Part shown: piece by piece, positions 45,875 to 55,289 of the stretch | How positions within the stretch are numbered: position 1 is the first letter of the stretch | How the letters are laid out: every line of letters begins with the position of its first letter | From: Flavobacterium gyeonganense | GTDB lineage: Bacteria > Bacteroidota > Bacteroidia > Flavobacteriales > Flavobacteriaceae | Reading direction: 5' to 3' | Assembly (NCBI RefSeq): GCF_029625295.1 | Contig: NZ_CP121112.1 | Span: 1,426,001 to 1,490,000 of the forward strand | DNA: 64,000 nt | Made by a program: the position numbers and the translations under genes | Notes under the pieces: model-generated | Told to the model about the DNA's origin: nothing | Database searches by the model: none | What the model saw: only the letters and a program-made list of their open reading frames with translations

Positions 45875-47449
45875 TTACTCAGAAACTAATTTCTCCAATT
45901 TTTCTGAAACAGCAATTTCCTTACCATTCTTAAAAATCCTAAAACCTTTTCCTTTATGATATTTCTCCCCTGTTTTATCCCAAAGAATCGTTATGATATT
46001 CCCGTGATACAACACATTATCCAGACAAAACCAATCCCATTTTTCCTGTGGAATCAACGGATTTACTTCAATCTTTTCATCTGCTCTCGGACGTAAACCC
46101 ACCAATCCCGTAATCATCAAATCGTTAAAAGTCGAATGGTTGTAATAACGGCTTCTTTCTTTGTCGCCCATCAGCCAATAACCGGTTGTTTCGTCCAGAT
46201 ATTCTCCAATGTATGGCTTTCCTCGGTAATATTGCGACTGCACATACAAATCCATTTGCTTGAAATAATCGGTTTTGGCTACGAAATTCTGATCATAATT
46301 ATTCAGAACATTCGCCAAAGCCGTCAAAGTCTGTGAACTCGCAAAAGGCCAAATTGCTCCGTCCCATTCACAGGTTCCTGTGCCATGAGTCCTGAAACGC
46401 GGACTTCTGCGCTCCGCTGTTGTCAAACCAAAAGGCGCCGAAAACCCTTTTTCATCCTTAATCTGCTCCCAGGCTTTTTCAAAACCTTTGTCTTTTTTTG
46501 GCAAATTAAAATACCACGGAATAAATCCAATTGCTTCTCTCACCTGAGCCAGCGTATCTTTTTCGGTAAACGTTTCAAAGAATTCACTTTTCGGATTCCA
46601 TAATTTCGTTTCCACCAATTGTTGCAAAACATCGGCTTTGGCTTTAAATTTTGCCTCCGTTTCTTTGTCACCTTTCATCGATGCCATTTTCGAAATTGCC
46701 ACGGCATTTCCAAACATATAACTGTTAATCGTCGGTCTTGCATTTTGTACTTTTCGCCCGCCACTCAACGACTCTTCCATTCCGTCCTTTACATCGTGTT
46801 GCCAAAACAAACCATCCTTGCGCTGACGGTCTTTTTCCCAAACAGCATAATCCGCAACCATATCCGGGTACATATCCAATAAGAATTTTTCATCCTTATT
46901 CACCAAATACCGATTGTACAATGCATCAGCTGTCCAACTGCTGAATTTATACAATTTGTTCATCGGTTTTCCTTCATTGCCACGGTACCAAATTTTGACA
47001 TCCTGCTCAATGTACTGCGGATCGTGCACCCAGCGAAATTCATTGATGTGATGCCCCACTGCACAAGCAATCAAATTGTATTTATCGGCATAAGAACGAT
47101 CTACTAAAAACTCGGTGATTCCGAAACCAAGTGGCGTTTTCTTGATGTGTTTTCGAGCCGTCCACCAACGATAATAATAAATCTCCTCAAAATTCTGCTG
47201 TGGACATTCAAACAACGGAACATTCTTTTCCATCCACGCCCACGCACTGTCATTCGGAATCGCAAATTTCAGATTCTCGTCCTCCATCTTGTTGAAATAA
47301 TCCACATAATGCTTAAAATTATCCGCTTTCAAAACAACCGAAGTTCCTTTTTTAGAATGCCCCGCACCCGATTTACAACCGCTGTTCAAAGCCGAAATCA
47401 GGATAACAAAAGCAATTATTTTGTATTTTAATTGGTGTAACATATTCAA
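45875..47449 (-). CDS. (alpha/alpha)6-barrel glycosidase-like lipoprotein (MGH1-type)
   Basis: 524 residues with a lipoprotein signal ending SGC (Cys near residue 25). The body looks like a (alpha/alpha)6 toroid of the MGH1/GH63-related type: YYYRWWTARKHI, FRWVHDPQYIEQDVK, VREAIGFIPWYFNLP, GTGTCEWDGAIWPFASSQTL and YIGEYLDETTGYWLMGDKE. The activity is unknown; in a pectin locus a beta-L-arabinosidase-like or similar exo-activity is possible (inference). It sits between the HNH nuclease gene and the first GH78 gene. Confidence 0.7.
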   Translation of the reverse strand: MNMLHQLKYKIIAFVILISALNSGCKSGAGHSKKGTSVVLKADNFKHYVDYFNKMEDENLKFAIPNDSAWAWMEKNVPLFECPQQNFEEIYYYRWWTARKHIKKTPLGFGITEFLVDRSYADKYNLIACAVGHHINEFRWVHDPQYIEQDVKIWYRGNEGKPMNKLYKFSSWTADALYNRYLVNKDEKFLLDMYPDMVADYAVWEKDRQRKDGLFWQHDVKDGMEESLSGGRKVQNARPTINSYMFGNAVAISKMASMKGDKETEAKFKAKADVLQQLVETKLWNPKSEFFETFTEKDTLAQVREAIGFIPWYFNLPKKDKGFEKAWEQIKDEKGFSAPFGLTTAERRSPRFRTHGTGTCEWDGAIWPFASSQTLTALANVLNNYDQNFVAKTDYFKQMDLYVQSQYYRGKPYIGEYLDETTGYWLMGDKERSRYYNHSTFNDLMITGLVGLRPRADEKIEVNPLIPQEKWDWFCLDNVLYHGNIITILWDKTGEKYHKGKGFRIFKNGKEIAVSEKLEKLVSE

Positions 47450-47462
47450 ATTATTTTAATTT

Positions 47463-47573
47463 TTTGGGCGTGACCCTTCGTGAAAAACTACGGGTCGTGC
47501 TGTACGTTCCCGCTTTTTTTTGGTCGGCTGAAAAAGTCTCTCAAAAAAAGAGCTCCACTGCCATCACTCACGC
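47463..47573 (-). repeat. Structured repeat, family D copy 5 (inverted orientation)
   Basis: On the plus strand it begins TTTGGGCGTGACCC and ends CACTCACGCG, i.e. the opposite orientation to the other copies. Read on the minus strand the unit is GCGTGAGTGATGGC...GGGTCACGCCC with a GAGCTC/CTTTTTTTGAGAG hairpin in place of the usual inner stem. It lies between the HNH nuclease gene and the (alpha/alpha)6 lipoprotein gene. Confidence 0.65.
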
Positions 47574-47589
47574 GGTCTCACGATCACGT

Positions 47590-48315
47590 TTATTTATCCA
47601 TCATTTCTTTTAATTCTTCAATCGAATAAGCTGGTGTTCTTTTATGTAACATAGCGTGGCAATTCGGACATACAGGAATCAAATCTGTTAAAGGATTTAC
47701 AGAATATTCTTTTCCTATAGTTGATATGTCAATTTTATGATGAACATGTATAAATTCAACCCCTAATTCACCAAACTTATCTTTAAAATTGAAGTCACAA
47801 ACTTGACAATTAAAGCCAAAATGTTCAATACATTTTTTCCTTGCAATTTGATTTCGCTCGTAACTATTTACTAAAACTTGTTTAGTTTTTCCCTCCGCGT
47901 ATTCAATCTTAGGGTTTACTTCGTCTGCGTATACAATATTAGAAGGAATATGATCGATTAATTTTACATACTTATTATAAATATCTTTTCCTTTTTTAAC
48001 TGAAGAACCTGATTTCTCCTCATAATAATCTATATGTTGTGATAATGAAAGTAAAGCATTTTGAAGTCCATTTACTCCGTTTTCCTCATATATTTTTCTT
48101 AGAAAATATTCAGTTCCATAAATATTAGTTGTCCTAGTAAATAATTTACCTTGAATCAAATTAGAATAATTATAGATATAATCTACAGCCGAATTTTCAT
48201 TCATTCCAATATTGGTCAACACACTTATTCCTTCTTTAAGTGATAATTTATTGGCATAAAAATCTTTCCCAATTTCAAATGATTTTTCAACCATTTCATC
48301 TGTTATTTTCCCCAT
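47590..48315 (-). CDS. HNH endonuclease (McrA-like C-terminus)
   Basis: 241 residues. An unassigned helical N-terminal region (about 1-150) precedes a C-terminal HNH domain: CQVCDFNFKDKFG, FIHVHHKIDIS and PVCPNCHAMLHKR, with two CxxC zinc pairs and the HH catalytic pair intact. HNH proteins of this layout often act as restriction-like nucleases, so a defence role is plausible. It is an outsider inside the glycosidase region, bordered by GH95 (23 bases away) and a family D repeat. Confidence 0.85.
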   Translation of the reverse strand: MGKITDEMVEKSFEIGKDFYANKLSLKEGISVLTNIGMNENSAVDYIYNYSNLIQGKLFTRTTNIYGTEYFLRKIYEENGVNGLQNALLSLSQHIDYYEEKSGSSVKKGKDIYNKYVKLIDHIPSNIVYADEVNPKIEYAEGKTKQVLVNSYERNQIARKKCIEHFGFNCQVCDFNFKDKFGELGVEFIHVHHKIDISTIGKEYSVNPLTDLIPVCPNCHAMLHKRTPAYSIEELKEMMDK

Positions 48316-48338
48316 AATATTCTAATGTTTTGATACTT

Positions 48339-50804
48339 TTAATTCGCAGAAAAACTATACGTCTGCCCCGCTTTCATTTCCACATCATATTCATTGTACT
48401 TTGGCAATTGTACTTTCGGCAATTTTGCTTCTTTAGAAATAATCGGTTTCTTTACTTCAACATCATAAAACAACAGATTTGGGTTTTTTCCTTTTGCTTT
48501 TTTAAGCACAATTCCTTTGTCTGCTTTCAACGTGTTTTCCAATTTCAATCGACAGTTTCCTCCTAATTTTGAGTACACTTTCAAAGTCGAAATTTTATTG
48601 TTTTTCCAGGTCATATCGATTACAAATCCGCCTCGGGTTACCAAACCTTTGATGCTTCCGTCTTTCCAAACCGTTGGCAAAGCAGGCAATAAATGAATCG
48701 CATCTTCCTGACTCTGCATCAGCATTTCGGCGATTCCGGCAGTACAGCCAAAGTTTCCGTCAATCTGAAACGGCTGGTGAGCATCCAACATATTAGGATA
48801 CGTTCCACCGCCTTTTCTTTGGTCGGCGGTTACCAAATGTAATTGATCCTGAATCAGTTTGTAAGCATGATTTCCGTCTAATAATCTTGCCCATAAATTC
48901 ACTTTCCAGCCCATTGACCAGCCTGTCGATTCGTCTGTTCTGTAAATCAACGATTGTTTCGCTCCTTCAAACAATTCCGGTGTTTTAACTGGTGAAATCT
49001 GATTACTCGGAAACAAGCCGTACAAATGCGAAACGTGTCTGTGATTGTCTTTTGGATTATCCCAATCGTCCTGCCATTCCTGCAACTGACTGTGTTTCCC
49101 GATTTTCATCGGAGGCATTTTTGCCAAAGCATCACTTAATTTTTTCGTATAATTTTCATCCGGAGCAACCAATTTTGAAGCTTTGATCACATTCGAAAAC
49201 AAATCAAAAACCAACTGATTATCCATCGTAGTTCCCGAAGCAATAGTTGCTTTTCCGGTACCGCCAGCGTGTGTATTTTCAGGAGAACTTGACGGTACTA
49301 CCACCAAATAGCCTGTATTTGGATCGGTAATCATAAAATCCAAAAAGAAATCGGATGCTCCTTTGATTACAGGATAAATTTCTTTTAAATAATTGATATC
49401 TCCGGTGTACAAATAACGTTCCCACAAATCTTGCGAAACCCACGCACCACCAGTCATCCACATTCCCGATGCAGCCGAATCTACCGGAGCGGTTACGCGC
49501 CAGATATCAGTGTTATGATGCAAAACCCAGCCGTTGGCGTTGTACATTGTTTTTGCTGTTACTGCTCCCGTAACGCTCAATTCTTTTGCCATTTGGATAA
49601 AAGGCTCGTGCATTTCGGTAAGATTGGTGACTTCAGCAGGCCAATAATTCATCTCGGCATTGATGTTTGTTGTGTATTTAGAATCCCAGGGCGGAGTTAC
49701 CATATCGTTCCAGATTCCCTGTAAATTGGCAGGCTGACCTCCCGGTTGTGAACTCGAGATCAATAAATAACGTCCAAACTGAAAATATAAACTCGCCAAT
49801 TGCGGATCGAATTGATTTTTGAAATCACGGATTCTTTCGTTCGTCGGTTTTTTAATAGCATCGTTTGAACCTAAATCCAAAGCCACTCTGTTGAAGAATT
49901 TTTGATAATAGGCAACGTGTGCTTTTTTAATTTCATCGAAACTTTTCGGTAAAGCTTTCTCCAAATATGCTTTGCTTTTCGATACTTCATCTTCGGTAAT
50001 GTCCTGATAATTTTTGAAATTGGTCGCTATCGAAATGTAAAGCGTTACCTCATCAGCTTTGTTGATGATTAGGATTCCGTTGCTTGCCGAAACTTCTCCG
50101 CCTTTATTTTTGGCTTCGATTCGTCCCTGAAATTTTACTTTTCCTTTTACGTTTTCAAAATTAGTTCCAACTCCCGAAAGGATAATTTGACTCCCTTCTG
50201 TCGAAGGAACGGTTTTGTCAATCGGGCTGTTCATAAAAACATTGGCCGTAATCTGTCCCGGCTGACTTGCCGACAATTTTACTACAATCACCTGATCTGA
50301 AAAAGATGTCAAAATTTCTCTGGTAAATTCTACTCCGTTTACGGTATATTTTACTTTTGCCGTAGCGTTTTCGATATCTAAATCACGGTAATAATTCGTG
50401 TATTTTTGATGTCCCGGAAACGAAATATAAGCGCTTCCAAAAGTCTGGTACGGCATTCCGTCGTTGGTCTGCGACATAATATCACGGGTTGCCAAATCCT
50501 GTGCTTCGTCAAATTTTCCTTCAAAAACCAGCTGTCTTACTTTTGGCAACGCCTCGATTGATTTCATATGTGCGTTGCTGTTTGGCGAACCTGCCCAAAT
50601 GGTTTCTTCGTTCAATTGCAAACGCTCCACTGCGGGATCACCAAAAACCATTGCGCCCAAACGGCCGTTACCCAAAGGCAAAGCTTCGTTCCAGATGGTT
50701 GCCGGTTTGTCGTACCACAATTTTAGTTCGGTTTTGGTCTGCGCTGTTGAGACGAAGGAAACAATTCCAAAACAGATAGCTGTAATTTTATTTCTCAAAT
50801 TCAT
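48339..50804 (-). CDS. GH95 alpha-L-fucosidase/alpha-L-galactosidase
   Basis: 821 residues with a signal peptide (AICFGIVSFVSTAQ). Order: N-terminal beta domain (LPLGNGRLGAMVFG, RLQLNEETIWAGSP), (alpha/alpha)6 barrel with WNDMVTPPWDSKYTTNINAE and NYWPAEVTNLTEMHEPF, then HRHVSHLYGLFP and LLPALPTVWKDGSIKGL, a full set of GH95 landmarks. It removes alpha-L-fucose or alpha-L-galactose; in rhamnogalacturonan II a GH95 enzyme is known to act on L-galactose. It fits this pectin locus. It lies 205 bases, mostly repeats, downstream of the esterase gene. Confidence 0.93.
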   Translation of the reverse strand: MNLRNKITAICFGIVSFVSTAQTKTELKLWYDKPATIWNEALPLGNGRLGAMVFGDPAVERLQLNEETIWAGSPNSNAHMKSIEALPKVRQLVFEGKFDEAQDLATRDIMSQTNDGMPYQTFGSAYISFPGHQKYTNYYRDLDIENATAKVKYTVNGVEFTREILTSFSDQVIVVKLSASQPGQITANVFMNSPIDKTVPSTEGSQIILSGVGTNFENVKGKVKFQGRIEAKNKGGEVSASNGILIINKADEVTLYISIATNFKNYQDITEDEVSKSKAYLEKALPKSFDEIKKAHVAYYQKFFNRVALDLGSNDAIKKPTNERIRDFKNQFDPQLASLYFQFGRYLLISSSQPGGQPANLQGIWNDMVTPPWDSKYTTNINAEMNYWPAEVTNLTEMHEPFIQMAKELSVTGAVTAKTMYNANGWVLHHNTDIWRVTAPVDSAASGMWMTGGAWVSQDLWERYLYTGDINYLKEIYPVIKGASDFFLDFMITDPNTGYLVVVPSSSPENTHAGGTGKATIASGTTMDNQLVFDLFSNVIKASKLVAPDENYTKKLSDALAKMPPMKIGKHSQLQEWQDDWDNPKDNHRHVSHLYGLFPSNQISPVKTPELFEGAKQSLIYRTDESTGWSMGWKVNLWARLLDGNHAYKLIQDQLHLVTADQRKGGGTYPNMLDAHQPFQIDGNFGCTAGIAEMLMQSQEDAIHLLPALPTVWKDGSIKGLVTRGGFVIDMTWKNNKISTLKVYSKLGGNCRLKLENTLKADKGIVLKKAKGKNPNLLFYDVEVKKPIISKEAKLPKVQLPKYNEYDVEMKAGQTYSFSAN

Positions 50805-50841
50805 ATTTTATATTTTTTAGGGAAGACCCTAATTATTTTTT

Positions 50842-50872
50842 AACCACAAATTGCACAAATTAGCGCAAATTT
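50842..50872. repeat. ACCACAAATTGCAC word repeat (family C copy 2)
   Basis: AACCACAAATTGCACAAATT then AGCGCAAATTTT; the same words as at 35955 and 55211, ahead of the GH95 gene. Confidence 0.6.
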
Positions 50873-50889
50873 TTTCAAGTTACGTGAGC

Positions 50890-51008
50890 GCGTGAGGGAT
50901 AGAAGCTGGCTACCGAAGTAGCGCGGATAGCCCGACCCGATTTGGGAAAGGGGGCGACTAAACGGTTTCGAGAGTTGCCCCCTTTTTCAAATCGGGTCAC
51001 GCCCAAAT
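50890..51008 (+). repeat. Structured repeat, family D copy 6 (GCGTGA...TCACGC)
   Basis: Begins GCGTGAGGGATAGAAGCTGG and ends GGGTCACGCCCAAAT. It has GCTACCGAAGTAGC, then GCGGATAGCCCGACCCGA, and a long extra hairpin (GACCCGATTTG...CAAATCGGGTC enclosing AAAGGGGGCGAC/GTTGCCCCCTTT). It ends about 2 bases from the esterase stop. Confidence 0.8.
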
Positions 51009-51009
51009 A

Positions 51010-52437
51010 CTATTTCTTCACTTCGTAAATTTTCAGATTTTTTTCTCCGAACATTTCATATAATTTGTCGATGTCTTTTAATGCGTTTTTCGGCAGATTT
51101 TCGGCTTTGTTGCCAAAAACATATAATTTATCGTAAGGCTCAATCACGCAAGTGGACTCGTCGATTTCGCCTTTTTCATTCTTCACTTTGTTCAGATCCA
51201 AGCCTAAATATTTCGCCATAAACGGATACAAAGCCATACGTTTTGAAACACCAAAATCGTGTCCTTCATTGGCAAAATGGGCATTTTCTACCAAATCTTT
51301 CTTGCCGTACAATTCATAAGTTCTTTGGATAAAAGGGAATTCCAATTCGGGAACGGCCAGTGTCCAGTCTTTTCCGTCGGAAACAATCAATTGTGGTTTT
51401 GGCGCCATCATTGCGGAGATTTCGGCATTATTGGTTCCGTTTCCGCAAAGGTGGATTCCGCGACCGCTCTCGCACGGACAACCGCCCGAAAAATGTGAGG
51501 AAACCATCACCACGGGAGCCGAAACTGTGATTCGATCGTCTAAAGCGGCCAGAAACATCGTGTGCGAACCTCCGCCGGAACCGCCGGTAACGCCCACTCT
51601 AGAAACATCGGCATTTTTTATGGTGGCCAAATAATCCAATAATCGGATTCCGCTCAAGACCTGAACGGTTGAGGCTATGCTGTTTCGGTGCGTTTCTTCG
51701 GGAAATTGCAATAAGGATTCGCCCCAGGCAAATAAATCATAACTCACTACTATGGCGCCCATTTTAGCCATGATGGCACAACGGTACTGCTCATCTTTTC
51801 TATATCTTCCGTCACCGAAATGTCCGTCGGGCGTTAAGATAATTGCCGATTTTTTGTTTAGCGGATAGGGTTTGTAAATAGATCCGGTCGTGTAAACTCC
51901 TGGCAGAATTTCTAAAGCGATGTTCTCTACGCTGTAATCTTTATAAATCCTTTTTGGGGTTAAAAGTGGTTTAGACTTTGGTGTTGGGGGCGCCTTGTCT
52001 AAACCAAATGACGTGGTCATACAAGCTTTTAACTCGTTTTTTCGTTTTTCCCAGTCGGCAACATTCGAATATAAAGTGGTTAAATAATCCAAACGCTCTT
52101 TGCCTTTATCGACTGAAACTTTATGGTTTTCATATTTTCGGATTTGGTATTTTCCGTCCGGCTGTTTGAAATAAGTAAGCTCAAAAGGCACCAAAACATT
52201 CGCCAGAGAAACTTCTAAATTGCCTTGTTCAATTCGCCAATCGGCGTAATCAAGTTCTTTTCCTTTCAGTAAACCTCTGTCGTCAATTATGGTGATTTTG
52301 AAAATGGTTTCTATATTTTTTATAGTTTCTGAAACCGGTTTTCTGAAATTTGTATCGGATGTGCATTGCGCCTTTGCATGCGTCAATCCGAAAATTGAAA
52401 CCAGTAAGGCAAACAGTATGTTTTTAATTGTAGTCAT
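51010..52437 (-). CDS. Alpha/beta-hydrolase esterase with N-terminal STN-like domain
   Basis: 475 residues with a signal peptide (NILFALLVSIFGLTHAKAQ). Residues about 30-110 resemble a small STN-like domain (IKNIETIFKITIIDDRGLLK, VPFELTYFKQPDGKYQI). The rest is an alpha/beta hydrolase with the nucleophile elbow GGSGGGSH (Ser near residue 290), CPCESGRGIHLCGN and an acid/His region (GHDFGV). Acetyl or methyl ester removal from pectin is likely, as in CE7/CE15-type or 'acetylxylan esterase' proteins of these loci. It is followed 10 bases later on the same strand by the second GH78 gene. Confidence 0.78.
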   Translation of the reverse strand: MTTIKNILFALLVSIFGLTHAKAQCTSDTNFRKPVSETIKNIETIFKITIIDDRGLLKGKELDYADWRIEQGNLEVSLANVLVPFELTYFKQPDGKYQIRKYENHKVSVDKGKERLDYLTTLYSNVADWEKRKNELKACMTTSFGLDKAPPTPKSKPLLTPKRIYKDYSVENIALEILPGVYTTGSIYKPYPLNKKSAIILTPDGHFGDGRYRKDEQYRCAIMAKMGAIVVSYDLFAWGESLLQFPEETHRNSIASTVQVLSGIRLLDYLATIKNADVSRVGVTGGSGGGSHTMFLAALDDRITVSAPVVMVSSHFSGGCPCESGRGIHLCGNGTNNAEISAMMAPKPQLIVSDGKDWTLAVPELEFPFIQRTYELYGKKDLVENAHFANEGHDFGVSKRMALYPFMAKYLGLDLNKVKNEKGEIDESTCVIEPYDKLYVFGNKAENLPKNALKDIDKLYEMFGEKNLKIYEVKK

Positions 52438-52446
52438 TTTTAAATC

Positions 52447-55197
52447 TTATAATTTGCATTCAATTGTATATTTTCCTGAACCTAATTTCAAATCTTTAGT
52501 CGGTTTTCCGTTGACATTTATTTCGGAATTCTTTGCGATTGGCAATTTTATGGTCGCTGATGTATTCGCAGGAATGGCCACTTTCAGGATTAACTTTCCG
52601 TCTTTCTTTTCCCAGGCCGAAGCAATATTTCCGTAAATGGATTGGTATGTGGCTTTTACAAAAGTCATATCGCCCACGATTTCCGGCTGAATAAAGAAAT
52701 GTTTGAATCCCGGATTTTGATCGTCGGGAACAATTCCGGCCAGACTTTGGTAAAACCATTCTTCGATTTGTCCCATCATAAAATGATTCCACGAATTTCC
52801 TTTGCGCGGATCCCATTGCTCGGTGAGAGTTGTTAGTCCAAATTTTATCTGAAATCCATAACCCGGTGCATCGTAATGGTTGTTCATTTTGTACATCGTT
52901 TCGTTTTCGCCGTTTCGTGCCAAAGCCTGAAATAAATAGCGGTTTCCAACATCGCCTGTCGTTAATCGGTCGCCTTTGGCTTTGATATCGGCTAATAAAT
53001 TCTGCATTACTGCCTGTTTGTATTGCGGTTCTACGATGTCCATAAAAACGGGAACGGCATTGCTGAACTGACTGCTGGTTCCGTATTGTTTGGTTTCCGG
53101 ATTGAAAAATTCCTTGTTGAAAGCATTTTTGATATCCGAAGTCAGCTTTTCATACTTCGTAATATCTTCTGTTTTATTTAATAGTTTTGCCGCTTTTGCA
53201 ACTAAACTCGCTCCATAAAAATAATGAGAAGTTGCCGAAAGTGCAATCGGACTGTTTTTGGAATAACCCGCCGGATGAGTTCCGTAATCGTACCAATCGC
53301 CCAATCCGTGGGAGACGATATGATTGGTTGCTTTGGTTCCCAAATAATCCACATATCTTTTCATTACGGGATAATATTTTTCGATTAACGAAGCGTCGCC
53401 GTAATATTCGTAATACATCCACGGCAGAATCACGCCTGTAACTCCCCATTCCGGTGAATCAGTAAAATCGCCTCCAAAAACTACATATTCGGGAACGATG
53501 GTCGGAATTAATCCATTGTCACGTTGCGAATCTTCAATGTTCTGCATCGTTGCCGGAATAAAACTTTCCAGATTATAATTGAATAATAATCCCGGTCCGT
53601 TTAAGTGAATTTCTTCCAACCAGCCTAATTTTTCGCGTTGCGGGCAATCGGTGAAAACACTTTGAAAATTACTTTTGATAGCGTTGTTAATCAGCAAATG
53701 TGTCTTGTTGAAAATATCATTGGAAGATTCAAAAGTTCCTGCTTCTCCTGCCGAATTGTAAATGAAATTTGATTTTAAATCTACTAATGTCGGCAGATTT
53801 TCGTTCTTGGTTTCTTTATAATTGATGTTCTCTATCTGCACATATTGAAAACCGTAATAACTGAATTTCGGTTGCCATTCTTCAACGCCTTCGCCCTTCA
53901 GCGTATAATCGTAATAATACGGTTTTCCGGTTTTTCCCTGTCCGACCGTTCCGTCTTCATTCAGGCTTTCGCCTACCCAAACACGAACAGTTTGTCCTTT
54001 TTTTCCTTTGACTTTTATGGTCGTGAATCCCGAAAGATTTTGTCCCATATTGAAAACATAGAAATTAGGTTTCAGTTCTTTGGCTGTAGCAACTTCGTAT
54101 TGTTTTTGGATTGTAATTGGTGTGGTAGTCTGTGGTCTTAAAACTCCTTTTGGTGCTTCCTGAACGATTACTTTTTTCCAATTTGAATCATTGAAACCCT
54201 TTTGGTTCCAGCCTTTTTGTTCTAAATTAGCATTGTAATCTTCTCCTCCAAAAATACTGTTGTAGGTAATCGGGCTTTTACTGTACTTCCAGCTTTCATC
54301 TGATTTTATAATGTCTTCGGAACCGTCTTTATAAATCACTTTCATTTTGAAAAATAAGGTTGGCGGACCAAAACTTACATAAAATTTCGAATAGCGTTCG
54401 GCAAGTGTATTGTACATTCCATTACCTAATAAAACACCAATTACATTTTCGCCTTTTTTTAGTTCTTCAGCGGATAATTCATAAGTGTTGAAGTTGACCG
54501 TTTTGTCGTAATCTGTCCATAAAGGGGCAAATTCACTGTTGCCAATTTTTTTTCCGTTAATCGTCAGTTCATAATGCCCTAAACCTGAAATGTAAACCAC
54601 GGCTTCCTTTATTTCTTTTTTTACTTCGAAAGGCTTACGCAACATAATACTTCTGCGCGACAATGAATCCGAAGCATTAATCAGAGCGTCTTTTTTCTGT
54701 CTGTTGAAAGTGGCTGTATGGTAATTTCTACCTTCCGGTAAATGGCTGTCGGCTTTTGTAATCGCACCAATCCAGATTGGATTCAAATCTGATGATAAAG
54801 GTGACATTCTGAACAAAGCTGTTTTACTCCAATTGGATGCCTTGCCCTTTTGATTCCATACTTTGACTTTCCAGAAATATTTGGTTTCGCTTTTTAGCGG
54901 AGTTCCGCTGTAAGTAATTTGAAGATTTTTCTCTGAATTTACTCTTCCGCTGTTCCAGATATCGCCGTTGTCCTTTTTTAGATTTTCTTCCGAAGAGGAA
55001 ACCAAAATCTGATAACCTATTTGTGAGGCATAAAATTCTTTTGAAACCAATTGCCAGCTTAATCTTGGCTGGTTAGTATTTACTGCCAATGGATTTTCTA
55101 TCATTTCGCATCGCAAATGCTCAGCAGAAATTTGTCCTTTCGAAACGAACGATATCAAAAGACAAAAGAGGAATACTATGTTTTTTAAATTCTTCAC
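52447..55197 (-). CDS. GH78 alpha-L-rhamnosidase, second copy
   Basis: 916 residues, same architecture as the enzyme at 43-45.8 kb: signal peptide, Ig-like/CBM domains (CEMIENPLAVNTNQPRLSWQ, GHYELTINGKKIGNSE), (alpha/alpha)6 barrel with TDCPQREKLGWLEEI (acid Glu) and DSQRDNGLIPTIVPEYV, and a C-terminal jelly roll. The two GH78 genes are diverged paralogues, so they probably act on different rhamnose linkages (for example alpha-1,2 and alpha-1,4) of the pectin. It precedes the esterase gene by 10 bases, indicating an operon. Confidence 0.93.
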   Translation of the reverse strand: MKNLKNIVFLFCLLISFVSKGQISAEHLRCEMIENPLAVNTNQPRLSWQLVSKEFYASQIGYQILVSSSEENLKKDNGDIWNSGRVNSEKNLQITYSGTPLKSETKYFWKVKVWNQKGKASNWSKTALFRMSPLSSDLNPIWIGAITKADSHLPEGRNYHTATFNRQKKDALINASDSLSRRSIMLRKPFEVKKEIKEAVVYISGLGHYELTINGKKIGNSEFAPLWTDYDKTVNFNTYELSAEELKKGENVIGVLLGNGMYNTLAERYSKFYVSFGPPTLFFKMKVIYKDGSEDIIKSDESWKYSKSPITYNSIFGGEDYNANLEQKGWNQKGFNDSNWKKVIVQEAPKGVLRPQTTTPITIQKQYEVATAKELKPNFYVFNMGQNLSGFTTIKVKGKKGQTVRVWVGESLNEDGTVGQGKTGKPYYYDYTLKGEGVEEWQPKFSYYGFQYVQIENINYKETKNENLPTLVDLKSNFIYNSAGEAGTFESSNDIFNKTHLLINNAIKSNFQSVFTDCPQREKLGWLEEIHLNGPGLLFNYNLESFIPATMQNIEDSQRDNGLIPTIVPEYVVFGGDFTDSPEWGVTGVILPWMYYEYYGDASLIEKYYPVMKRYVDYLGTKATNHIVSHGLGDWYDYGTHPAGYSKNSPIALSATSHYFYGASLVAKAAKLLNKTEDITKYEKLTSDIKNAFNKEFFNPETKQYGTSSQFSNAVPVFMDIVEPQYKQAVMQNLLADIKAKGDRLTTGDVGNRYLFQALARNGENETMYKMNNHYDAPGYGFQIKFGLTTLTEQWDPRKGNSWNHFMMGQIEEWFYQSLAGIVPDDQNPGFKHFFIQPEIVGDMTFVKATYQSIYGNIASAWEKKDGKLILKVAIPANTSATIKLPIAKNSEINVNGKPTKDLKLGSGKYTIECKL

Positions 55198-55210
55198 GCT
55201 TTATTTTTTT

Positions 55211-55276
55211 TACCACAAATTGCACAAATTATTCTTTTTCTTTCAGTTAAAAGATTTGCGGAAATTTGTGGAATTT
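55211..55276. repeat. ACCACAAATTGCAC hairpin (family C copy 3)
   Basis: ACCACAAATTGCACAAATT and, after a pyrimidine-rich loop, GATTTGCGGAAATTTGTGG form an inverted repeat, between the GH78 gene and the propeller-protein gene. Confidence 0.7.
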
Positions 55277-55289
55277 GCTGTTGTATTTT

